NCBI RefSeq assembly: GCF_009830945.1 | Contig: NZ_VWVV01000033.1 | Coordinates: forward strand, 1-64,000 | Source of the DNA: Nocardiopsis sp. FR4 | GTDB lineage: Bacteria > Actinomycetota > Actinomycetes > Streptosporangiales > Streptosporangiaceae | Reading direction: 5' to 3' | Length of the DNA: 64,000 nucleotides | Shown here: positions 8,190 through 15,695 of the stretch, piece after piece | How positions within the stretch are numbered: position 1 is the stretch's first letter | Layout of the letters: each line of letters starts with the position of its first letter | Notes under the pieces: generated by a model | Seen by the model: only the letters and a program-made list of their open reading frames with translations | Told to the model about the DNA's origin: nothing | Databases searched by the model: none | Program-made: the position numbers and the translations under genes

Positions 8190-8685
8190 CTGTGTGTTTA
8201 CCTGGACACGAAAGGACCGGGGTCCGCCTCCGCTCCGCCGGCCGATCCGGGCAACGGTCCCCTGGCTCCGGTCCTGTCCTGGCCCGGAACCCCGTACGCG
8301 GCCGCGGCCGCCCTGCTGGCGACCGTGCTGGCGGTGCGCTGGCTGCTGGTACAGGGGCGCGTCCCCCGCACCCGCCGCCTGCTCGCGGGCGCGGACACGG
8401 CGGCGGGGCGCACAGGGGTGTCGCCGGGCGCCGGGGACGCGGTGGTGGCGGGGCTCCGCGCCTCCCCCCGGGGTGGTGCGCGGCAGGGCGCGGTTCACCG
8501 GTCCCGAGCGGGAGCCGCGGCTGTGGCTGGACCCGGTGCTGACCGGGGACGCCGATCCCGTGGACGTGTGGCGCCGCCGCGACGGGGCGGTCGACCCGCT
8601 GCGCTCCTCCCCGCGACCGGAACGCCTGCCCGCGGTGGTGCGCATGTCGGTGTCCGGGCGTACGGGGGGCCGAGGGCTCGCCTGA
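8190..8685 (+). pseudogene. Frameshifted AmaP-like membrane anchor gene
   Basis: Two frames together resemble the second half of the alkaline-shock membrane anchor protein AmaP. The first part gives a membrane helix (TPYAAAAALLATVLAVRWLL) and GRVPRTRRLLAGAD, then GDAVVAGLRASP. After a C6/G4 run at about 8464-8473 the frame moves by one base to continue GVVRGRARFTGPE, LTGDADPVDVWRR and LPAVVRMSVSG up to TGA 8683. The expected first membrane helix is not found, and no proper start codon is visible, so the 5' part seems lost together with the neighbouring sigma gene. The start given is only where the open frame becomes relevant. Confidence 0.55.
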
Positions 8686-8996
8686 TCCGCACGCCCTCCT
8701 GAGGGGAGGGGGCGGGGGTCGGGCGGGAGACGGGGGCGGCGCGCGTCCGCCGGTGGTTGGGGAGACACCGGCGTGACCCCGCCCCCGTCGCTTCCCCCGC
8801 CGTCTGCCGCCCGTCGCGGAAAACCCCTCCGCGCGCGCAGCCGAACGTGCTATGTTCGCCACTCGCGGCGACCCGGACCTGAGCCCCCGCGGGCGACAGG
8901 GACGTGCCGGACCCCGCGTCTCCCCGGCGGCCCCGCCGCCGGCGTCGGGACCGGTCACCACCAGCACGTCTCGACCTCCCCGGGAGCCGCTTCCCC
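8686..8996. other. Intergenic region upstream of the ABC exporter operon
   Basis: About 310 bases, GC-rich, without a recognisable gene. It must hold the promoter of the ABC-2 operon. I see no clear operator or ribosome binding site beyond a weak GGGAG at about 8981-8985. Confidence 0.3.
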
Positions 8997-9797
8997 ATGC
9001 GCGTCCACCGCGCGGTGTACGTCCGAGGACTGCGCCGCCACACCACCTACCGCGCGGCCACACTGGCCGGGATCCTCACCAACTGCGTCTTCGGCGCGAT
9101 CAACGCGACCGTCATGCTCGCCCTGTTCGCGGCGCGCCCCCACATCAACGGCTACGACGCCGGGGACGCCGTCACCCAGGTCTTCCTCGGCCAGGCCCTC
9201 CTCGCCGTGGTCGCCGTCATGGGCCCGCCCCTGGAACTCGGTGAGCGGGTGCGCTCCGGGGACGTGGCCACCGACCTGCTGCGCCCGGTGTCTCTGCTGG
9301 GCTGGTGGCTGGCCGAGGACCTCGGCCGGGCCACGTTCTCCCTCGCCTTCCGCGCCGTGCCCACGTTCGCCGTCGGCCTGGTCCTGTTCGACCTCGTCCT
9401 GCCCGGCGACCCGCTCCGGTGGGCCGCCACGCTGGTCTCCACCGTGCTCGCCGTGCTGGTGTCGTTCGCCCTGCGCTACCTGTACGAGCTGGCCGGGTTC
9501 TGGCTCCTGGACTCCCGGGGGATCTGGGCGGTGGCCGGGCTGCTCGGACCGGTGGCCGCCGGAACGCTGCTCCCGCTGCCGCTGTTCCCCCCGGCGCTCG
9601 CCGAGGTGCTGCGCGTGCTGCCGTGGGCCTCGATCGTGCAGATCCCCGCCGAGGTCTTCCTCGGCAAGGACAGCCTGCCGGGCGGCACCGTGCTCGGCGG
9701 GCTGGCCCTCCAGGCGTGCTGGGCCGCCGCGCTGCTCTCCCTCGGCGCCTGGGCGACCGGCCGCGCCACCCGCCGGGTGGTGGTCCAGGGTGGCTGA
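8997..9797 (+). CDS. ABC-2 family exporter permease, subunit 1
   Basis: 266 residues with about six hydrophobic segments (for example LAGILTNCVFGAINATVMLAL near the start, LLAVVAVMGPPLE, FRAVPTFAVGLVLFDLVLP, LVSTVLAVLVSFALRYLYEL, VAGLLGPVAAGTLLPL, LALQACWAAALLSLG). The pattern, including ERVRSGDVATDLLRPVS, fits the ABC-2 family (PF06182 type). Its stop overlaps the GTG start of the second permease. ATG 8997 is preferred over an upstream in-frame ATG because the extension is Arg/Pro-rich shadow. Substrate unknown. Confidence 0.85.
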   Translation: MRVHRAVYVRGLRRHTTYRAATLAGILTNCVFGAINATVMLALFAARPHINGYDAGDAVTQVFLGQALLAVVAVMGPPLELGERVRSGDVATDLLRPVSLLGWWLAEDLGRATFSLAFRAVPTFAVGLVLFDLVLPGDPLRWAATLVSTVLAVLVSFALRYLYELAGFWLLDSRGIWAVAGLLGPVAAGTLLPLPLFPPALAEVLRVLPWASIVQIPAEVFLGKDSLPGGTVLGGLALQACWAAALLSLGAWATGRATRRVVVQGG

Positions 9798-10614
9798 CGC
9801 CCGCGTCCCCGTGTTCCGCCCCGTCCGGGCCTACCTGCTGCTGGCGGGCACCTGGTGCCGCGCGCTGGCCCAGTACCCGGCCTCCCTCGTCATGATGACG
9901 CTGGCCACCTCGCTGGGGGTGTTCGCCGAGATCAGCGCCGTGCTCATCGTGTTCGGCCACGCCGGGCGCCTGGAGGGCTTCAGCCTGGCCGAGGGGCTGC
10001 TCGTCGCGGGCCTGGCGGCCACCGCCTTCGGCTGCGCCGACATGCTCCTGGGCAACGTCGAGAACCTGGGCGAGCACATCCGCTCGGGCACGCTCGACGT
10101 GATGCTGGTGCGCCCGGTACCGCCGCTGGTGCAGCTGGCCACCGACCGGTTCGCGCCCCGCCGCCTGGGCCGGATCGTCCCGGGCACGGTGATCATCGCC
10201 GTGGCCCTGGTGCTGTGCGACATCGACTGGACCCCTGGCCGCGTCCTGATGCTGCCGGTGCTGCTGGTGTCGGGGACCGCGATCTGCTCCGCGGTCTGGG
10301 TGGTCGGGGCGTGCCTGCAGTTCTTCGTCACCGGCGCCCGCGAGGCCGCCAACTCGATCACCTACGGCGGGCAGGCGCTGACCGAGTACCCGCTGGCGGT
10401 CTTCGGCCGCGACGTCGTGCGCGCGGCGACCTTCGTGCTGCCGCTGGCCTTCGTCACCTGGCAGCCCGCCCTGTACCTGCTCGACCGCCCCGACCCGACC
10501 GGGCTGCCGGACGGGCTGCGCTTCGCCACCCCCCTCGTCGCCGTCGTCTCGTGCCTGGCCGCGGCCGCCTGCTGGCGGTTCGGGCTGCGCCACTACCGAT
10601 CCACCGGGAGCTGA
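9790..10614 (+). CDS. ABC-2 family exporter permease, subunit 2
   Basis: 274 residues, also six-helix. It has the same family signature as subunit 1: a cytosolic loop HIRSGTLDVMLVRPVPPLVQ corresponding to RSGDVATDLLRPVS in the partner. The start is GTG 9790, overlapping the upstream stop by eight bases, which shows translational coupling. The two permeases probably pair as a heterodimer with the ATPase encoded directly downstream. Confidence 0.85.
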   Translation: MADARVPVFRPVRAYLLLAGTWCRALAQYPASLVMMTLATSLGVFAEISAVLIVFGHAGRLEGFSLAEGLLVAGLAATAFGCADMLLGNVENLGEHIRSGTLDVMLVRPVPPLVQLATDRFAPRRLGRIVPGTVIIAVALVLCDIDWTPGRVLMLPVLLVSGTAICSAVWVVGACLQFFVTGAREAANSITYGGQALTEYPLAVFGRDVVRAATFVLPLAFVTWQPALYLLDRPDPTGLPDGLRFATPLVAVVSCLAAAACWRFGLRHYRSTGS

Positions 10615-10616
10615 GC

Positions 10617-11633
10617 ATGACCTCCGTCCGAGAGTCCGCCGGGTCCGCGCCCCCCTCCGGGGCCGGGGAGGGACCCGTCATCGAGGCCGTCGGCCTGGGC
10701 CGCGACTTCGTGCTGTCCGAGGGGCCGTTCCTGCGGCGCCGCAGGCGCGTGGTCAGCGCCGTGAGCGACGTGACCCTGACCGTGCGGCCCGGTGAGATCG
10801 TCGGGTACCTGGGGCCCAACGGCGCCGGGAAGAGCAGCACGATGAAGATGCTCACCGGCATCCTCACCCCCACCCGGGGGCACCTGCGGGTGGCCGGGCT
10901 GGAGCCGTCCCGCCAGCGCACGAGGCTGGCGGGACGGATCGGTGTGGTGTTCGGCCAGCGCACCACCCTGTGGTGGGACCTGCCGCTGCGCGACAGCCTG
11001 GCCCTGACCCGGCACCTGTACCGGGTCCCGGCCGCCGACCACGCCCGCCGCCTGGCCGAGCTGACCGAACTGCTGGAGCTGGGGCCGTTCCTGGCCACGC
11101 CGGTGCGGCAGCTGAGCCTGGGCCAGCGGATGCGCGGCGACCTGACCGCCGCGCTGCTGCACGGCCCCCGGCTGCTGGTGCTGGACGAGCCGACCATCGG
11201 CCTGGACGTGGTCAGCAAGTCGACCATCCGGGAGTTCCTGCTGAGGCTCAACGGCGAGGAGGGCACGACCATCCTGCTGACCACGCACGACCTGGGCGAC
11301 GTGGAGCGCCTGTGCGAGCGGGTGGTGGTCATCGACCGGGGCCGGAAGGCCTACGACGGCGGCCTGGACGGGCTCCGGGCGAGCGTGCCCGCCCCGCGCG
11401 TGCTGGTGGTGGACCTGGCCTCGCCCGTCGGTCCCGTCCGGGTGGAGGGCGCCCGGTGCGTGCGCGTGGAGGGCCCCCGCCAGTGGCTGGAGCTGTCGGA
11501 CAACCCGGCGGCGGTGATCGCCCGGGTGGCGGACCGGCACGAGGTGGCCGACCTGACCCTGCGCGAACCCGACATCGAGGGGGTGGTGGCCGCGCTCTAC
11601 CGGGGGGAGGCCGCCGGGAACCGGACGCCCTGA
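10617..11633 (+). CDS. ABC exporter ATP-binding protein
   Basis: 338 residues. Walker A is GPNGAGKSS (about 69-77), the Q-loop region VVFGQRTTLWWDLPL, the ABC signature LSLGQRMRGD, Walker B LLVLDEPTIGLD and the H-loop LLTTHDL. The rather long N-terminal extension and the QRTTLWWDLP Q-loop are typical of ATPases paired with PF06182 permeases. ATG 10617 follows the upstream stop by two bases. The 338-residue length includes a C-terminal domain (about 250-338) seen in homologues. It powers export by the two preceding permeases. Confidence 0.92.
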   Translation: MTSVRESAGSAPPSGAGEGPVIEAVGLGRDFVLSEGPFLRRRRRVVSAVSDVTLTVRPGEIVGYLGPNGAGKSSTMKMLTGILTPTRGHLRVAGLEPSRQRTRLAGRIGVVFGQRTTLWWDLPLRDSLALTRHLYRVPAADHARRLAELTELLELGPFLATPVRQLSLGQRMRGDLTAALLHGPRLLVLDEPTIGLDVVSKSTIREFLLRLNGEEGTTILLTTHDLGDVERLCERVVVIDRGRKAYDGGLDGLRASVPAPRVLVVDLASPVGPVRVEGARCVRVEGPRQWLELSDNPAAVIARVADRHEVADLTLREPDIEGVVAALYRGEAAGNRTP

Positions 11634-11971
11634 CCGGAGCCGTCTCCGTCGAGCGCCCCAGGACTCCGGGGGCGGAGCACACCGGTGCGCGGGGGACCGG
11701 GCACACGGGTGCGCGGGGGCGTGCGCACCGCTCGCGGAAGGGGGACGCGCACCCTGGAGGCTCCTCCGGCGCGGAGGACCCTGGAGCCATGGCGACGAGG
11801 ATTCCCGTCCCGGTGTGATGGGCGGCGGTGGCGGCGGCCGCGGCCCTGGCGCTCACCCCCGCGGCGAACCGGTACTTCGCCGCGAACCCCCTACCTGCGG
11901 GGGTTTCGGCCTGACCGGGGTATGCCGGGGGCGGTGGGGGACGGTCCCCGGCACCGGAGGATCATCCCCTC
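11634..11971. other. Intergenic region with a short repeat
   Basis: No gene seen. It contains the 12-base unit GGTGCGCGGGGG twice, at 11684-11695 and 11708-11719, 24 bases apart, and otherwise GC-rich sequence. The downstream gene starts at GTG 11972 without a strong ribosome binding site. Confidence 0.35.
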
Positions 11972-12865
11972 GTGGACACAGACGTGGTGTGGGGCATCGT
12001 GTTCGGGGTCCTGTCGTGTGCGGCCTACACGGCCGCGGCGGTGGCCCAGCGCAGACTCGCGGTGCGGACGGCCGGGCCGCTGACCGGCGGCGGACGGCTG
12101 GCCGCGCTGCTGCGGCACCCGCTGTGGTGGGTGTCGCTGCTGTTCAACGGAGGCCGGGCCGGTTTCCAGGTCGCCGCGGTGAGCTCCGCGCCGCTGACCG
12201 TGGTGCAGCCGATCGGGGTGCTGGTGCTGGTGTTCGGCATCCCGTGGTCGGCCCGCCTGGGCGGGCGCCGGGTCAGCCGGACCGAGTGGCGGGGCGCCGC
12301 GCTCACCTCGGTGGCGCTGGGCGTGCTGCTGGCGGTGACGGTGACCGGCGGCGGGGGCGGTGTGCTCGGCGACACCGCTTCGGCGGTGGTCGGCGGCGGC
12401 ACGACGGCGCTGCTGCTGGGAGCCGCGTGGCTGGCGGGACGGCTGCGGTCGGCCGCCTGGCGCAGCTACCTGCTGGCGGGCGCGGCGGGGGTCGCCTTCG
12501 GGATCTCCTCGGCGACGGTCAAGACGGCGGTGGCGGTGATCGGGGAGAGCGGCGCGATCGGCCTGCTGCACACGTCCGCGCTGTCCACCCCGGTCATCGC
12601 GGTGCTGGGGCTGTTCCTGGCCCAGGCTGCCTACCAGGGCATGGAACTGGGCGCCCCGCTGGGGATCACCACCCTCACCAACCCGCTCTCGGCGGCGGTG
12701 GTGGGCGTGGCCTTCATGGGCGAGCGCTACGCGGGCGGGTGGACCGGCGGTGCGGTGGCGGCGGCGTGCGCGCTGCTGGCGGCCTACGGGATCCGGCTGC
12801 TCACCGTTCCGGTCGAGGGTGACCGCCCGAAGGCACCCGACGCGGCCGGGGCCGGAAAACCCTGA
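11972..12865 (+). CDS. DMT-superfamily (EamA-like) multi-helix transporter
   Basis: 297 residues with nine to ten hydrophobic helices, e.g. VVWGIVFGVLSCAAYTAAAV at the start, VVQPIGVLVLVFGIPW, ALTSVALGVLLAVTV, SYLLAGAAGVAFGISSATVK, TPVIAVLGLFLAQAAYQ and AVVGVAFMGERY. The arrangement is that of drug/metabolite transporter proteins, including the conserved ITTLTNPLSAAVVGVAFMGER segment near the end (cf. P-x-x-A-x-x-x-G-E-R/x). Start GTG 11972. It stands alone between intergenic regions. Substrate cannot be judged. Confidence 0.8.
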   Translation: MDTDVVWGIVFGVLSCAAYTAAAVAQRRLAVRTAGPLTGGGRLAALLRHPLWWVSLLFNGGRAGFQVAAVSSAPLTVVQPIGVLVLVFGIPWSARLGGRRVSRTEWRGAALTSVALGVLLAVTVTGGGGGVLGDTASAVVGGGTTALLLGAAWLAGRLRSAAWRSYLLAGAAGVAFGISSATVKTAVAVIGESGAIGLLHTSALSTPVIAVLGLFLAQAAYQGMELGAPLGITTLTNPLSAAVVGVAFMGERYAGGWTGGAVAAACALLAAYGIRLLTVPVEGDRPKAPDAAGAGKP

Positions 12866-13166
12866 GGATGGGTCCAGGCCCGGGAGGCGGCCTCTCCCCG
12901 GCGGCCTTTCCGTCGGCACCGGGCCGGTCCGGTCAGCGGTCCCTGCGTTCCGTTCGCGGTGACGAAATCCGTTCTGTCGCGGTTTCCGGTTTCGTTGCGT
13001 CGTTTCGTCACCCCGGAACGCGCCTCCTCCACCGCGCTCACCCGGCGAGGCCGGGGCCTGCCCCGACCGCCCGCCGCCTCCGGCCCGTGGACGGGGTCCA
13101 CCTTGCCATGGGAGCGTTTCCAAGGGGGTATGGGCACGCGCGGGGAAGTACGGGACACTGTCCGTT
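12866..13166. other. Intergenic region with an inverted repeat
   Basis: About 300 bases without a gene. It holds a 10-base perfect inverted repeat, GGTGACGAAA (12958-12967) and TTTCGTCACC (13003-13012), 35 bases apart. This could be an operator or part of a long hairpin. Confidence 0.35.
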
Positions 13167-13757
13167 ATGGCTGGAACGGTCCCGCTCCGTCTGCCGCGCG
13201 CCACGGTGTTCGCCGCGGTGTGCACGGGCGTGTCCGCGACCGGGCACGTACTGGCCTCCGGCCACGCGGTACCGCCGCTGGGCCTGGCCGCGGGACTGGC
13301 CCTGGTCCTGGCCGTCTCCCACGGGCTCGCCCGCGCCGAACAGCGGCTGGGCGCCCTGGTGGCGACGACGCTGTGGAGCCAGACCGCGCTGCACCTGATC
13401 TTCGCCGTCACCTCGCCGGGCGGGGCGGCGGCGCACGCCGGAGCCCACACCGCCGGAGCCTCCGGGCCGGAGGCGCTGGCCGGAGCCGGGGTCGGAGCGG
13501 ACATGCTCCTGGCCCACGCGACGGCCGGGGTGGTCTGCGCCTGGTGGCTGCGCCAGGGCGAGCGCGCGGTCTTCGCCCTCGCCGGCCTCCTGGGCTCCCT
13601 GTTCCACCGCCTGCTGCTCCTGCTGGCGCCGCCCCCGGCCGCTCCCGCGCCCCACCGGGCGCGCGTCCGCTCCCGCACCGGCTCCCGCCGCCCCGCCCCG
13701 CTGCTGTTCCTGCGGCACGTCCGCGTGCTGCGCGGGCCGCCCGACCTCGCGTTCTGA
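13167..13757 (+). CDS. Small integral membrane protein upstream of PepSY gene
   Basis: 196 residues, with hydrophobic helices at about 12-28, 35-52, 60-75, 107-125 and 132-152 and a basic cytosolic tail of about 40 residues. It has scattered His in the middle loop (HAGAHTAG). Such proteins often sit next to PepSY-domain genes in actinomycetes, which suggests metal handling, but I cannot assign a function. It lies 99 bases before the PepSY gene on the same strand. Confidence 0.6.
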   Translation: MAGTVPLRLPRATVFAAVCTGVSATGHVLASGHAVPPLGLAAGLALVLAVSHGLARAEQRLGALVATTLWSQTALHLIFAVTSPGGAAAHAGAHTAGASGPEALAGAGVGADMLLAHATAGVVCAWWLRQGERAVFALAGLLGSLFHRLLLLLAPPPAAPAPHRARVRSRTGSRRPAPLLFLRHVRVLRGPPDLAF

Positions 13758-13856
13758 GACGTCACCCGCCGGTCCGACCGGCTCCACACCGACACGTCGG
13801 TGCCCTCCGCGTGCCCGCGTTCCGGGCCGCGTACGACTCCAGACCGAGGAGAGCCC

Positions 13857-15272
13857 ATGACCTCCCACGCCCCCGACCGGTCCGCCGCGGCGCGACCGGC
13901 TCCCCCTCCCCAGCCGCCCCGGCCCGCGTGGCCCGCGCTGCGCCAACTCCTGCTGCGCCTGCACTTCTACGCCGGAGTCCTCGTCGCGCCGTTCGTCCTC
14001 GTCGCGGCGCTGACCGGGCTGCTGTACGTCTACACCCCCCAGATGGAACAGGCCCTCTACGCCGACCAGCTCCGCGTCGACCCCGGCGCCGACGCCCTGC
14101 CGCTCCAGGACCAGGTGGACGCCGCCGTCGCCGCCCACCCCGGGGCCACCCTGAGCGGCGTGCGCCCGGCCACCGCTCCCGACGAGAGCACCCGGGTCCT
14201 GCTGGACGCGGACGGGCTCCCCGAGGGCCACCGGCTCGCCGTCTTCGTCGACCCCTACACCGGCGAGGCGCTCGGCGACCTGACCAGCTACGGCAGCAGC
14301 GGTTCCCTGCCCGTGCGCTCGTGGCTGTCGGAGCTGCACCGCAGCCTGCACCTCGGTGACGTCGGCCGGACCTACAGCGAGCTGGCCGCCAGCTGGCTGT
14401 GGGTGGTCGCGCTCGGCGGGACCGTGCTGTGGGTGGGCCGGCGCCGCGCGCGGCGCCGCCTGCGCCGCACCCTGCTGCCCGAGGGCGGTCCGGCCGGGCG
14501 GGGCCGCACTTTGTCCTGGCACGGATCGGCGGGCCTGTGGGCCCTGGCCGGGCTCCTGCTGCTGTCCGCCACCGGGCTGACCTGGTCCCAGTACGCCGGG
14601 GAGAACATCGGGCAGGTGCGGGAGTCCCTGGGCTGGACCACCCCGGCCCTGTCGGCGCCCGCCCCCGCCGAGCACGCGGGGCACGGCGGCGGCCACGCCG
14701 GACACGGCGCCTCCGAACCGGGCGCGGACCTGGACCGGGTGCTGGAGTCCGCGCGCGCGGCGGGGCTGGACGGCCCGGTCGAGGTCTCCGTCCCGGCCGG
14801 GGAGGGCGCCCCGTTCACGGTCAAGGAGACCGTGCGCCGGTGGCCGGTGCAGCAGGACTCCGTGGCGGTGGACTCCGCCAGCGGCGAGGTGGTCGAGGAG
14901 CTCCGGTTCGACGACTACCCGGTCATGGCCAAGCTGACCTCGTGGGGGATCGCCTTCCACATGGGGCTGCTCTTCGGCCCGGCCAACCAGGTCCTGCTCA
15001 CCCTGGTCGCCCTGTCCGTGGTCGCCCTCGTGTGCTGGGGCTACCGGATGTGGTGGCTGCGCCGTCCGACCCGTGACCGTGCGCTGTCCGTGGGGCGTCC
15101 GCTCGCCGCCCGGGGGACCTGGCGCGCGCTGCCGTGGTGGTGCCTGGCCCTGGTCGCCGCGTGCGCGCTGGTCGTCGGCCTGTTCCTGCCCCTGTTCGGG
15201 ATCTCGCTGCTGGCCTTCCTCGTGGTGGACGCCGTGCTCGGCACGCGCCCGAGCCGGGCCGCGGCCGGGTAG
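13857..15272 (+). CDS. PepSY-associated transmembrane protein with His-rich loop
   Basis: 471 residues. Helices at about 32-55 (FYAGVLVAPFVLVAALTGLLYVY), 180-198, 222-240 (GLWALAGLLLLSATGLTWSQY), 375-395 and 420-455, typical of the PepSY_TM (YkoI/PiuB-like) family linked to iron or copper reduction and uptake. PepSY folds lie outside the membrane between helices 1-2 and 3-4. Unusually, the second extracytoplasmic loop carries a His/Gly run (HAGHGGGHAGHG, about residues 274-287) that looks like a metal-binding insert. Starts at ATG 13857 after GAGGAGAGCCC. A strong palindrome follows the stop. Confidence 0.85.
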   Translation: MTSHAPDRSAAARPAPPPQPPRPAWPALRQLLLRLHFYAGVLVAPFVLVAALTGLLYVYTPQMEQALYADQLRVDPGADALPLQDQVDAAVAAHPGATLSGVRPATAPDESTRVLLDADGLPEGHRLAVFVDPYTGEALGDLTSYGSSGSLPVRSWLSELHRSLHLGDVGRTYSELAASWLWVVALGGTVLWVGRRRARRRLRRTLLPEGGPAGRGRTLSWHGSAGLWALAGLLLLSATGLTWSQYAGENIGQVRESLGWTTPALSAPAPAEHAGHGGGHAGHGASEPGADLDRVLESARAAGLDGPVEVSVPAGEGAPFTVKETVRRWPVQQDSVAVDSASGEVVEELRFDDYPVMAKLTSWGIAFHMGLLFGPANQVLLTLVALSVVALVCWGYRMWWLRRPTRDRALSVGRPLAARGTWRALPWWCLALVAACALVVGLFLPLFGISLLAFLVVDAVLGTRPSRAAAG

Positions 15273-15280
15273 CGGTCCGG

Positions 15281-15319
15281 GCGCTGATGAAGGGATCCTC
15301 ATGTTCCCTTCATCAGCGC
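15281..15319. promoter_or_regulatory. Perfect 15-base inverted repeat (operator or terminator)
   Basis: GCGCTGATGAAGGGA (15281-15295) and TCCCTTCATCAGCGC (15305-15319) are perfect complements around nine bases. It lies 9 bases after the PepSY stop and 29 bases before the secreted-protein start. There is no T-tract and the arms are only moderately GC-rich, so it may be an operator for the two-component operon rather than a plain terminator. Confidence 0.6.
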
Positions 15320-15347
15320 TTGTCCCCGGCCCGGCAGGCTCGGCGGT

Positions 15348-15695
15348 ATGAGATCACCACTGCCGCTGCTGCTGGCCGCCACGGCGGCCGTCCTGCTCAC
15401 GGGCGCCGCCCTGGTGTGGGCGGTGCCCGGGCCGGCCCCGGACTCCCGGCCCCCCGGGGAGGTGGTGGTGGGCGAGTCCCCCGGCTTTGCCACCTACCCC
15501 TCCCCCTCCCCCGACACGGACGTCGTCGCTCCCCCTCCCCCGGTCACCGACCACGACGCCGACGGAACCGCGGACGCGCGGGACCCCGACCACACCGCCC
15601 CGTCCGCCGAACCGTCCCCGGAACCCGCCCTGGTCTCCGGGGACGACACTGGGGATGACGACGACCGCGACGACGGGGACGACGATGACGACTGA
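15348..15695 (+). CDS. Small secreted or membrane-anchored acidic protein
   Basis: 115 residues. An N-terminal helix (LPLLLAATAAVLLTGAALVWAV, about 4-26) is followed by a Pro/Ser-rich spacer and an extremely acidic tail: the last 17 residues are almost all Asp. No known domain. The stop overlaps the sensor kinase start (ATG 15685 lies 11 bases before the stop's end), so the two are translationally coupled. A role as an extracytoplasmic cation-binding partner of the kinase is inference from the coupling and charge. Confidence 0.6.
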   Translation: MRSPLPLLLAATAAVLLTGAALVWAVPGPAPDSRPPGEVVVGESPGFATYPSPSPDTDVVAPPPPVTDHDADGTADARDPDHTAPSAEPSPEPALVSGDDTGDDDDRDDGDDDDD

